Positions 1 through 10,151 of a stretch of 64,000 nucleotides of DNA are shown here, one piece after another (position 1 is the first letter of the stretch; the number at the start of each line of letters is the position of its first letter). The DNA is taken from contig NC_070567.1 in the NCBI RefSeq assembly GCF_026914185.1, positions 2,382,001-2,446,000 of the forward strand. Direction: 5' to 3'. Origin of the DNA: Puccinia triticina. Taxonomy: Eukaryota > Basidiomycota > Pucciniomycetes > Pucciniales > Pucciniaceae. Under the pieces are notes generated by a model that did not search any database, was not told the DNA's origin, and saw only the letters and a list, made by a program, of their open reading frames with translations. Both the position numbers and the translations under genes were made by a program.

Positions 1-1355
1 TATTTCACTCTTTGAGATCGCCATTGGTTTCCTTATCAACTCTTAACTTTACTCATCTGACCCCACACTCAACTCAACTCCTTGTTGATCCTTTTTGCGC
101 CTCTCCTCAACCAAGATCAAGACCTCAAGACCTCTTCAAAATTCCCGTTGACAAGTCTCTGTGAAGCTTTAGCTAGGACCACCTGTTTAGCTTCCCAATT
201 GGTGAGAAATGCGACCCCGCATTTCCCAAATCTTCTCCTTGAATATCTCAACATACTAACTCCACTCCATCTCTCATCAGTTGTTAGTCTTCAGATCTTT
301 GCACACTCACTTCTTTAGTTTTATACAGTTGTCCTCACTTTCTTACAGGGTTTGTTCTCTTACTTGTTGTCTCTTTTCCACTTGCATCCTTCAACTAATC
401 CTCAATCTCAACTACTCAGCTGAACTCCACAACTCATCACCATCTCTATATTCAGTTGTTCTTCTACAGATAGCCATCTGTCTCAGGGTTTGTTTCTCTA
501 TCAACATTTCTATCCTTTAGCTTTTATTGTTTTCTTACATTCTTGTTCTTTCTAGTTTTTGGTCTTATTTGCTCTGAAATTCAGTCACAGGTTCTTTATG
601 GCTTACTGTTGAAACTTGCCTCAACTTGTGACATCCTTTGACAATCCGCGCACTCTGTACGCGCTATTACTCGCGCTCACCATCCTGCGCCGCAACATCC
701 GCAGCTACTCGCAAACTCAATCTCATTGGTTGAAACCTATTCTCTGTACTGTATTGCACCTTGAGATCTCTCTCACGTTCCACATTGACTTCTCAACCTT
801 ATTCATCTGACTCCAGATTCAGCTCGTCAAAATTTGTCGATCCTCTCTGCGCCTCTCCTCACTCAAGATCAAGACATCAAGACATTCTCAAGTTCCCCTT
901 GTCAACAAGTCTCTGCAAAGCTTTAGCTAGGATCACCTGTTTAGCTTCCCACTTGGTGAGAAATGCGCCTTGTATTTCCTAAATCCTATTTTTGTTTTCT
1001 CTTCTCCTCAATCAACTAACACACTCTATCTTTCATCAGTCGTTGTCTTCAGATCTTTGCGCTATCCTTTTCTTAGTTTTGTACTGTTGTCCTTCTTCCA
1101 TCCTCAGGGTTTGTTCTCTTTCTTCTTGTTTATCTTCCCTTCGGTTATCACAACTAATCCTTGATCTCAACAACTCAGCTCAACACAACATCTCGTCACA
1201 CCTTCAATTCTCAGTTGTTCTTTTACAGATAGCCATCTGTCTCAGGGTTTGTTTTCTTGTCATCTTAATTATCTTTATCTTATCATGTTTTTCTCATTCT
1301 TGTTCTTTTTAGTTTTTGGTCTTTTGCTTTGAAATTTAGTCTCAGGTTCTTTACT
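1..1355. repeat. Diverged tandem duplication of a ~600-bp unit
   Basis: Two copies of one unit lie in direct orientation, about 1-605 and 752-1355, with an unrelated spacer of about 145 bp. Shared blocks include 'gcgcctctcctca' followed by 'agatcaagac', 'agctttagctagga' with 'cacctgtttagcttccca', and 'acagatagccatctgtctc'. Small open frames are not conserved between copies, so I see no gene. The pyrimidine-rich composition would fit leader or LTR sequence of an old element, but no LTR termini were found. Confidence 0.75.
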
Positions 1356-2663
1356 TACGTCTATTTGAATGTAAACCGATGCCTTGAAGAAAAGCGTAAT
1401 TTCATCAAATTCATTGTTTTTCTTTTTATCCAGACAATGGAACTTTGCATTATCCTCATCTGAATTTTGAGCGTAGTCAATGATTTAAATTGATGAATTG
1501 CCATTGGCATTGATTGCAGTTGGCTCCTGTAAGGGGTGGGAATCCCCTTCACTGGTCAAGACAAAAGGAACCAGGAACTGGGCTTGAAGTGGGCAATGAG
1601 GAGTTCTAGGACCAACCAAAGGGGGTAGTTTGGATTGCACTGGTTCAGAGAGACTGCTACTCAGTTCTCTCTCCAAGCTTGTACAGCCTCTCTGTTGAGC
1701 GCACAAGATTCCGGGAGAGACTTGTATCCAATGCGGACTTGCTTGAGTGTCACGGTTGGATTTGTTTGGTGGTTTTTTTCTCTAAAAGCAGCAATGGGCC
1801 ACTGCACTACACTAACGTTATTGGACAATAACAGTTAGTGTAGCCATTTTATTGACTCCCAAATTCATGTTATTTGTTATCTCAGATACAAGTATCCATA
1901 CAAAAAATAACAGGAAATAACAGCAATAACAACAATAACAGGCCTTTTATTGCCACTAACAGGATACAATAACAGTTATTGCTGTTATCCATCACTATTT
2001 CCTGGGAAAGTCCCCACTACCAAGATGGATGAATTTTCAATGTTGTATATTGATCATTTTTTTTTATTCCTCTTGATACCTATGTCTGTGTTCCATGTCT
2101 CCTTAATACTCTTCTATAATCTCCCTCCTTCCCCCTTTGTTAGCTTCAAGCCACAGGAATTATTTTTTTGCCTGATAACTTTCATAAATTTCTACATACA
2201 CCATGCAATTCTTCATGAAAAAGAGAAATTGCAAGTTTCAGGATTAATCCAGGGTGGCTGAGGGGTCTCAATTTTTTTTTCTTGTTTTTTTTTACTTCAA
2301 CAATTGATGTTGTCAGAAGTCTCCAAATCTACTTTTTTTGAAAAAAAGGAAAAACATTGACCCTATGACCTTTCTCATGATACCATCCTGCACACATTGT
2401 TAATTTGGTTGGTTGAACTTCCTGAAGATATTGCACATCATACTTGAAATGCTAAATGCATAGATGGCCTTTTTGAAATTGGTTTACCATGGTTTAGCAT
2501 ATTTTTGTCAGGTTCTTTTTTTTATCTACTTTTGTTATCAACAACAGATTAATGAGGAATATTTCAGCATAAAATTTCATCAGATAATTGTTCTGCATAT
2601 GAAACCCAGAAATGTTGTGTTTGGGGTCACATCCAAAATGTTGTGTTTGGGGTCAGATCCATT
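1356..2663. other. Intergenic stretch, no gene recognised
   Basis: No convincing coding sequence on either strand; open frames are short and AT-rich. A near-perfect hairpin lies at 1807-1843, with arms beginning 'ctacactaac' and ending 'gttagtgtag'. At 1950-1990 there are further 'ataacag/ctgttat' inverted words. At about 2608-2655 a 26-bp unit containing 'gttgtgtttggggtca' is repeated twice just before the foldback array. Confidence 0.5.
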
Positions 2664-3542
2664 ATGCAGCAGCTACAATCTGATTAGTTGCCAAATATCA
2701 CTACTTTGGTAGTTTCTTGGTGTTTCTGCCACTATATATCATCCCAGCGTGGGAATTCTTCCGAGATATTTTTACCAAAATGTTGAAAAGCCACCAAAGC
2801 TTCATTATGTACCTTTACTGACCACAAAACCCCCAAATGTAGCAGCTACAGTCTGATCAGTTTCCAAATATCACTACTTTGATAGTTTCTTGGTTTTTCT
2901 GCCACTATATCTCATCCCAGCGTGGGAATTCTTCTGCCATATGGTTACCAAAATGTTTCATTATGTACCTTTACTGACCACAAAACCCCCAAATGTAGCA
3001 GCTACAGTCTGACAAGTTTCCAAATATCACTACTTTGGTAGTGACTGGGTGTTTCTGCCACTATATCTCATCCGGGGTTTTGTGGTTGGTAAAGGTACAT
3101 AACAAACCTTTGGGGGCTTGTGAACATTTTGGTAACCATGTGACAGAATACTTACCACACTGGGATGAGATATAGTGGCAGAAACACCAAGAAACTACCA
3201 AAGTAGTGATACTTGGGAACTGATCAGACTGTAGCTGCTACATTTGGGGGTTTTATGGTCAGTAACGGTACATAATAAAGCTTTCGGGGCATTTCAACAT
3301 TTTGGTAACCATATGGAAGAATATTTACCACGCTGGTATGAGATATAGTGGGAGAAACATCAAGCAACTAACAAAGTAGTGATATTTGGGAACTGATCAG
3401 ACTAAGCTGCTACATTTGGGGGTTTTGTGGTCAGTAAAGGTACATAATGAAGCTTTGGGGGCATTTCAACATTTTGATAACCATATGGCAGAATATTTAC
3501 CATGCTGGGATGAGATATAGTGGCAGAAACACCAAGCAACTA
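2664..3542. repeat. Foldback array: three forward plus three inverted ~160-bp units
   Basis: Forward units start near 2664, 2838 and 2995 and carry 'gcagctaca', 'ccaaatatcactacttt', 'tctgccactatat' and 'tttactgaccac'. From a junction near 3073/3074 the same unit runs in the opposite orientation three times, starting near 3074, 3246 and 3418, with words such as 'atatagtggcagaaacacc' and 'agctgctacatttggggg'. The array stops at 3542, where the Gypsy-3 LTR begins, so the last inverted unit is cut in its middle. The whole could fold into a hairpin with arms of roughly 450 bp. No coding capacity is visible. It may be a foldback transposon or an inverted cluster of MITEs. Confidence 0.85.
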
Positions 3543-3754
3543 TGTCAGCCACAGAGTACATGTCACAGTACCTTACACGTACTAAGTACCTGCAATTGTT
3601 CACATTACAGTACATTCCTTTTACACCTTTTATTGCATATGTATATCATTAGATACAAGCTTAAGAATGTACTCTTGTTATACATTACATTAAAGATAAC
3701 CATAGTTAAATACAGTTACCATAATGTACTGTTGTTATGAGAGTTAAGGTACGT

Positions 3755-4721
3755 TGTGGTAGACGGAAAAGTGAAAAATCAAAAGTTTTTTTCTATACTA
3801 CATAATTACTCACAATATGCCTCAAGATACCACCAAATGGACCTCAGAAATGGATTCTACGGCCAATTTTACCCCTACTCACCACTGGAAGCGTCACTGG
3901 AACCCCGCTGGATTGGAAGTTACACCCTCTTGGACCCTCATGGACACGGCCAGCCCCAGTCATCAACCTGTCACAACCCTCAAGTCCCCTTTCCCAGGTA
4001 TAAACATACTCAGCCCCAGCCAAACACATACTCTTTTCTATCCCTCTTATCTCCACTGCTTATGCAGGGGACCAACCCCATTTCTTCTGTATTTGACATG
4101 TCCCCACCTCATTTAAGCACTCCTTGCAGCTGCATGCAGTCTTCTGACCCCATTTCTGCACTCCTTGCATTAGTCTGACACCACTCATGCACCCCTTGCA
4201 TGAAGTACCTCTGTATTTGACATTTCCCCACTTTGTTTATGTGGTCCTTGCATCAGTATGACATCATCTTTCATTTCTCACCCCACTTTCTGCCTGTATT
4301 TAGTATCTTCTGAAACCACTTGTACGCAGCCCACCAGCTAAAATCCCTCATCCAGGGTCCCCCTTGTAGCTAAAATCCCTCACATTTTTCTATATAAGGA
4401 GCTCTCTCCCCCCCAGTTGTTTTTCCCTCAGCTCAGTATTCCCCAGTTATTTACATACCACCCTTCACACTTACCATCACCTTCACCCATCACTACAACC
4501 CTTATATTTGCAAATAACTACTGAACTCACTCTCAAATCTCACATACCTGTCATCAAACAACTTCATCTGGAACTAGACCAGACCTATCACTTGATTAAA
4601 ACTTGCCAAGTTTAGCTTGGTGGGTCTTGTTATCTGATAGTATAGAAGGGCAGAGTTTGCACCTCCATCATCCCCTTCTCCATTCAGCAAAAGGGTTTCA
4701 CAACCACTTTTGAGTCTTACA
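3755..4721 (+). mobile_element. Solo LTR, 967 bp, TSD ACGT, same superfamily as Gypsy-1/2
   Basis: It starts TGTGGTAGAC and ends GAGTCTTACA. It is flanked by ACGT at 3751-3754 and 4722-4725. It is about 70% similar by eye to the sequence from 53882, and that similarity begins exactly at TGTGGTA, which supports this boundary. It has a promoter-like block: 'aaatccctca' at 4341 and 4373, then 'tatataagga' at 4391. No internal retrotransposon sequence is present, so I read it as a solo LTR. The small open frames in it (for example 3756-4178) are not genes. Confidence 0.8.
4341..4425 (+). promoter_or_regulatory. LTR core promoter: repeated aaatccctca plus TATA
   Basis: Two copies of 'aaatccctca' (4341, 4373) precede 'tatataagga' (4391) and a C-rich tract. 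The Gypsy-1 5' LTR has the same order: 'aaatccctca' at 11908 and 11938, then 'acataaaagg' at 11955. The minus-strand Gypsy-2 LTR has 'tatataagga' at 44831-44840. The shared arrangement suggests a conserved U3 promoter; its function is inferred. Confidence 0.5.
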
Positions 4722-5467
4722 ACGTGCAAACAGTAAGATTATAATACATTGTAATATTACTGTCCATGTGAAATACCCCAAGACAGGCATCACTCATTTA
4801 TCCCCTGTTACGCCTCAGTCTCTATTTACATAACATATTGGTTATGATATAAATACATAAACAATACATGATGTAATCCAATTCAAAGAGCACTGAATGG
4901 AATCACTGATTGGTTATGATCAACTAGTGTGCACAGCTACTGATGATCTAGGATCAGTACTGATCATTACACTGCCATGATCATTTCCAATGTTGATCCT
5001 CTTGAGGATCTGCTTCCATTGACCGCTTCCAGTTCCCCCTTGGTCCTGAAGCGCCTCCAAGCGCCTCATGTTCCCTCCTGCTCTTTTCCCTTCTATATAA
5101 ACACGCCCCCCAGGACTTTTTATCCCTCAGAATATTATTAGAGCAAGGTTTAACACATACATAGTTAAACAGTGCCTTCATTCTCACCCATCTTTCAATT
5201 CAGGAATAACATCAACTCTTGATTACCCTTACCTTTCTGTAGGTAAAACCACGAATCCAAGTGGAGTTATTCCTTGGATGCCTATTAACACCCTGTGTTG
5301 ATCTGGATGCACCTTAATTGAGCAAGCCTCTCAGTCAAGATTACTGATAGAGTGAAACCTTTTACAGGTCTTACCACAAACCCATTGGCCCATCCTTGGC
5401 ATATTACACTATCATCTTGCTAGTAACAACCCTCTCAGACACGGTTAGTTACCTACAGGCTGACAAT

Positions 5468-5480
5468 TGGGGGTCTGGCC
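5468..5480 (+). other. Primer binding site of Gypsy-3
   Basis: 'tgggggtctggcc' starts two bases after the LTR end and begins with TGG, as expected for pairing with a tRNA 3' CCA end. The same PBS, expanded by a few G/T bases, follows the Gypsy-4 LTR at 47170. Confidence 0.65.
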
Positions 5481-5579
5481 TATTATTTATTCGTGATTCT
5501 CACTCCCAAACCGTGATAATCATACTAACATACCTATTTCTTACCATTTTTTACACCAAAATGTCTTGTTCAAAGACAA

Positions 5580-6173
5580 ATGACTACCATTATCTGTGAT
5601 TTCAAACCCAACTCCAACCTGCTGAAATTACAGAAATACACAAAGGAAGACTCTAATAACCTTGAAGTCCAAGAACACGTCAGAAAAACCCACACATTGA
5701 TTGGAGAGGACCAATTCTACACCTGTACCTGGATAACTTACAGTACTCTTTGGATAACTTGTATCTATCATCCTGACAGTACACTTATTGATACTACTGA
5801 AGAATCAGAATTTGTGGAAGAAGAACAAACTAAACTTAGAAAACCACAACTTACAGCTCTACCATTTGGATATCCTCCCTTTGACAAAGAATACTGCTCT
5901 TATACAGAACATACCTCCTACTCCACGCTTCCCCCCTTCACTTCTGATGGCCCTCCTCTGCAACTAGCGCGCAGAAAGAGAAGTCAAATAATTAACTACA
6001 TTCCCTGTGATTGTTTCCTAGATTCTTCCTTATTTTCTCATCATTTTCCTAGACTCTTCACCCTGTTTCCTTCTATAAAACCGGAAAAATCCATAAAAAA
6101 TTATCCTGCTGTTGACTATCTATTTTGTACTGGAAAAAATTGTCTTTATTTTGCCAAAACTCATAGAAATTGA
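5580..6173 (+). CDS. Uncharacterised ORF in the Gypsy-3 leader (197 aa)
   Basis: An ATG-initiated frame of 197 codons lies just after the PBS. I recognise no domain. The middle is acidic (TEESEFVEEEQ, about residue 80) and the C-terminal third is rich in aromatic residues and Cys (NYIPCDCFLD, YLFCTGKNCLYF). No counterpart is evident at the same place in Gypsy-4, so it may be chance. Between this frame and the first gag-like exon (6547) I see nothing further that I can support. Confidence 0.25.
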   Translation: MTTIICDFKPNSNLLKLQKYTKEDSNNLEVQEHVRKTHTLIGEDQFYTCTWITYSTLWITCIYHPDSTLIDTTEESEFVEEEQTKLRKPQLTALPFGYPPFDKEYCSYTEHTSYSTLPPFTSDGPPLQLARRKRSQIINYIPCDCFLDSSLFSHHFPRLFTLFPSIKPEKSIKNYPAVDYLFCTGKNCLYFAKTHRN

Positions 6174-6546
6174 ATCATATACACTTGGTTGACTCTACAC
6201 AGTGAAATTCCAGTGAATTTCATTCATTTTCTCTGCGCAAAACACACCGGAACGCTTGTTCCCCCCAAAAGGAGAAGAGATACGAAAATGCTGAGTAGAC
6301 CAATCGAACCGCAAGGGTTGATTTACACTACTAGGTTTTTCTGTGAGACTCCAAACTCTACCATTCCTACGGCAGGAAAGCATTTGTACTGCATTCCCAC
6401 TTGAGAGCGCACTAGGTTGCGGGACTAAGTGGTGCTTCATACACCGTGCGCATCCTGTGTATACAGGAGCTACATAACTCAATTACAGTTCAATTACGTT
6501 GTACTACTGTATTACCCCAGATCTGCAAGGATCTACAGGGATTTAA

Positions 6547-6930
6547 ACGCTAGACGCACTCCATCTAACTCAATTAGAGAGCGCATACAGGCGCATACCT
6601 ACAGGACATACCCTCCTCGAGCCGCAACCCTCGAGCAGGATCACTGAAACACATGTAGCTCCTGATCTAGAGCAGCTACAGACGATCTTAGACCGCCAAT
6701 TGAACCGCGCGAGCCTAGCGGATCAGACTAGAAGTAATATACCTAGCCTACAGATCCCAAAAGCGCTGTACAAGCGCATCACTACTTCCCCCCCTCTTGT
6801 AGAACCACTGTTCCAAGAGTTTAAAAGGAGCTCCACTCCACGCTGTTTGAGCAATCAACAAACCAAGCTTATACAATTATGTGCCACCATCTTAGCTTTC
6901 ATCCAACCAAAATTCAAACTTTTCCATTGA
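6547..6930 (+). CDS. gag: Gag N-terminal exon-like frame of Gypsy-3
   Basis: The frame is open for about 127 codons before a stop at 6928, with polar helical sequence (VAPDLEQLQTILDRQL) and then a proline-containing stretch (IPKALYKRITTSPPLVEP). The Gypsy-4 leader has a loosely similar stretch at 47578 (MPLPKPRFLRVSPEA), which suggests both are part of a spliced gag N-terminus. The exact splice sites are not resolved. Confidence 0.35.
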   Translation, partial: TLDALHLTQLESAYRRIPTGHTLLEPQPSSRITETHVAPDLEQLQTILDRQLNRASLADQTRSNIPSLQIPKALYKRITTSPPLVEPLFQEFKRSSTPRCLSNQQTKLIQLCATILAFIQPKFKLFH

Positions 6931-7089
6931 CAGGAAAAAATTCCTACACTGATTTTCTGGCAAAATCACGATAACTTTAAAAGTACTCAGAAAATCCCAA
7001 ATCTGAAAAGTACATCTTTTTCCTTACCCTTTTCCTGTCAGATTGATATTTTTTAATGCTAATATTTTCGTGTTTTTGATTGTGTACAG

Positions 7090-7233
7090 TGTCCACCAAC
7101 GTTGATACCCTCACCCCAGAACTTCAATCCCTTGGAGTTACGGAAAAAAACACGCAACCCCTTGAGGCTAGAGAGGAAACCACTGATACTAATCAGCGCG
7201 CAGATTCCCCAGCTGTTTCTGATAAACCTTCAG
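7090..7233 (+). CDS. gag: Gag exon of Gypsy-3 with phase-consistent downstream intron
   Basis: Between an acceptor 'tgtacag' and a donor 'gtacat' the frame is open and protein-like (TPELQSLGVTEKNTQPLEA). It ends with one base (G) in phase 1. Splicing out 7234-7322 (89 bp, GT-AG) joins this G to AA and opens directly into the main gag frame starting ELKVIMEEPAHQ. The matching phase on both sides supports a real intron. Confidence 0.5.
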
Positions 7234-7561
7234 GTACATTTATACCTTAAGTAATACCTCAAATAAAAACAAAAATACCTACTGAAACAGAAATATTCTA
7301 TTATGTCTCCTCCTTCTCTCAGAACTCAAGGTTATAATGGAAGAACCCGCACATCAGACCCAGGCAGAGGATTTCCACCTGCGTCAGTTCTTCATCCTGC
7401 TAAACAACCTGTAGCAGAAAGAATTATTTATGCTACAAAGAAAAGAAAAACTAAAAATACATCTTCTGCTAATAGTCTCAACAGAAGAGAAGTTCGAGCG
7501 CTACTATTACAGGATGAAAGGTTACAAGACGTGGCTCAAGGACGTGCGCAATCCCAGCAGC

Positions 7562-8821
7562 TGTTGGAATACGCGGGCGCTCTGAGGTGCACGGTGCGTA
7601 GTGGTACGGCTCACGGCTTGTGACTATGGTTTTCAATGACGTCAACGAGTGTGTAAACTTCAAATTGGAAGCAGTTGACCGCTACTCCTTGATCCAGTAG
7701 ACGGTATGGAGCTCCGTCCGGTGCTAGGCCAGCGGCAGCGCTGGGAGGGGAAAAAAGTGCCTAAGAGGCTGCCCTCTCGAGTGGTCCGGAAAAGAGAGTC
7801 AAAGGAACCGAAGTGATAGCTGGGAAGTGGTTTTTTTTTTAGAGGGTTCAACAAAGGTTGGATCTTCGTTGGTGGTTGTTGTTGGAATTTGTATTGCGCA
7901 AGGAATCGGGAAATGGATCGGAAAAAAAAATCGAGGATCGAATAAATTTCTTGATAGCCGCCTTGGATCAGAGCAGATGCTATGGCCTCCTATCCTCCAA
8001 GTTCGCCCGGAACTTGGATTCCTGGAGGCCTGTCACAAGCATGTCATCATCTCCTCGCGCGCCGTGCGCGCGCACACAACACAGACAACAACAGAGAAAA
8101 GAAGAGAAAACAGACAACACAAAGAAAAGGAAGACAGTGAGATGAAACCAAGGGCTGAGGAAGAAAGAACCAAGAATAAATGGAAGAAAACATGAGTGAG
8201 AAGGACAAAAGAGCAGCAAAACCAGAAAGAGGAGGAAACAACTAGAAATAAATCCACAAACAAATCTGTGTTAGGACCAAGAAAGAGAAGAAGGGGAAGG
8301 AAGGGGACGTGAGAATGAGGAGAGTGGATTGGAAATGAAAAATAGGATGGAGGAGGAGGGAACTGAGAGAACTTGAGAAGGGAATCTTGAGTCTTGAGCA
8401 TCCTGGAACCGGGGTCTTGATCTTGAAGGTTGATCTTGACGATTGGCTACAGTTTTGACCACCACAACGGTCACCAATTTTCTTTTTCCTTCATCTTGAC
8501 ATCTTCCTTCAACCGGCGACTAAGTCAATCAAACATTGAATCAAAGTGCGGTTGCTTGTCGAGGTCACTAGTCTAGGCGGCTCAATTCTTAGGTTTATAT
8601 TTATCCTTCTTTCTTTACTTATCTATCCTGTTGACCATGATTATCTAACTATTTTATTTATTGTCTTAGCCCTAAAAGTCCTAGTTGTATGGTGGTTTAG
8701 GTTCTCCTGTGTTCTCATCTCATCCCTGTTCCTGTTTTATTTAGGTAAAAATTCATCATCATTGTTTTCTATTTTATTTTTGTTTTTACTGAAATCAATT
8801 TTATTTAGTCTGAATTTATCA
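7562..8821 (+). repeat. Copia 5' LTR (494 bp net, split by a solo LTR)
   Basis: It starts TGTTGGAATA and ends TTTATCA. It matches the 3' LTR at 26512-27005 on both sides of the inserted solo LTR. The sequence just downstream, 'cattatcagtacgg' (8822), takes the PBS position; it does not start with TGG and could pair with an internal tRNA segment, as in some Copia elements (inference). Confidence 0.92.
7705..8466 (-). mobile_element. Solo LTR (~762 bp) inside the Copia 5' LTR
   Basis: Read on the minus strand it starts TGTGGTGGTC and ends GGAGCTCCATA, close to the Gypsy-1 LTR end GGAGTCCCTACA. It is flanked by ACGG on the plus strand (7701-7704, 8467-8470; the match extends to ACGGT if one base is reassigned). 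The empty site is seen in the Copia 3' LTR at 26650. It shares a block around 'caagttcg..cgaacttgga' and 'gtgcgcgcgcacac' with the inverted solo LTR at 10403-11392. It holds no gene. Confidence 0.85.
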
Positions 8822-8862
8822 CATTATCAGTACGGTAGCTTCCAAACAGGAACAACCACGAA

Positions 8863-10147
8863 ATGTCGGATGTTGACGTCGAAGATAAATCAAGCCGATC
8901 CTCGATCGGTAAACTTGACGACCTCAACTTTCCGTCGTGGTCAATTCGAATGAGAATGTACCTCAAGAGCAAAGATCTTTGGGAAATCTGCTTGGGAGAA
9001 GTGGCTAATCCGGCCAAGAAGAAAGTGAAAACGACTGCAAACATTCTGATCAGTCACCTGAGCAAAATCGCCCTGGAAGCCGTTGTTACCGTTGAAAACA
9101 AAGAAAAGCCGAATGAAATTTGGAACGCGATTGTTGATTGATATGCTTCGGCCTAGATTAACAATAAGGCTTGAATTTGGCTTAAATTCATGCGTTATGA
9201 ATACAGCGGCGACCTTAAAAGCTATCTGGTTGACTGCCAGAAAATGATCAGAGATTTTGCAATCGTTCAACTCGGTATTCCCAACGACATCATTTCTATC
9301 TCAGTTCTTGCTAAATTATCGAAGGACTATTGGAACGTCGTTAACAACGTCATCATGAATGAGTCAATTATCTTCTTTCCAAGCCGCACTCTTTGAAAAC
9401 TTCAAGAACTCGTCTACATGAAGGAAACTCGAGTAGTAGCTTCTACCTCCAAGACCGAGTCCAATTTAAAAATCGAAAAGGACACTGCCACTGCCTACAA
9501 ATCCGAAGCCGAAAAGCCTAAAAGACCCAAACCAGCTCATCCATGTTCAGCGGGTAAAAATAATCCTTTAGCTTATCATCCCACGTGGCGTTGCTTTAAC
9601 TTAACCGCTACTGAACGAGATGCGTTACGTCCTGCCAATCCTGAAGCCCACTCAGTCTCAGCCAAAGTCTTAGATGATGACAAAGACGAATACGATGTCG
9701 TCAAAGCTTCTGCTTTCACTATTAGCTCGATTAACAGCGGAACCTCTCCTGTTCTTGATTCGGGTGCTTCACATCACATGGTTAACGATCAAACTATATT
9801 CACCAAATTAAAAGATGTGAATATTAAAATCTACACCGGTAATCCAAATCAACGTGTTTTCACGACAGCTATCGGCGAAATAGTTATCTTGGACGACTCT
9901 GGAGCACAAATCAAGCTCAAAGACATCTTATACGCTCCCAGCCTTCACAGACCTCTTATCTCTATGAATCAATTGTTCAGTAAAATCCCCTCGCTTTCTA
10001 AGAACTCGAGTTCTTTTAAAGTTGACTTCAATGAAAAATTTAGTTTATCTGGTATTGTTAAAAACAATATTTTAGAACTATCTAACTCCTTTGAAATTAA
10101 ATCCTCCATTTCCTCGTATCACCTAGCGTCTAACTCTATAGACTGGC
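8863..10147 (+). pseudogene. gag-pol: Copia gag and protease, 5' part of the polyprotein
   Basis: One frame runs from ATG 8863, with in-frame stops near 9139, 9154, 9169 and 9394. Gag starts MSDVDVEDKSSRSSIGKLDD, and FPSWSIRMRMYLKSKDLWEI is the usual Copia gag core. The protease motif is VLDSGASHHM (about 9756), followed by LKDILYAPSLHRPLISMNQL. The frame stops being Copia at DWHA, where the GAG-pre-integrase begins and Gypsy-1 is inserted. The last part of the long open frame (to 10353) is read-through into the Gypsy-1 LTR. Several stops are TGA where Arg CGA is plausible. Confidence 0.88.
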
Positions 10148-10151
10148 ACGC

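Larger units (their letters stand above)
3543..5465 (+). repeat. Gypsy-3 5' LTR (952 bp net, split by a solo LTR)
   Basis: It begins TGTCAGCC at 3543 and ends GGCTGACA at 5465, a perfect 8-bp inverted terminal match. A PBS follows directly. Removing the 967-bp solo LTR and one 4-bp TSD leaves 952 bp. A TATA-like 'tatataaacacgcc' lies near 5094. The second LTR is not in the window, so the 5' boundary rests on the terminal match and on the break in the foldback unit. Confidence 0.6.

Noticed and set aside
7303..7623. 106-codon plus-strand gene
   Set aside because: The overlapping frame from 7323 continues into Gypsy-3 gag across the Copia insertion, so this one is a shadow that also runs into the Copia LTR.
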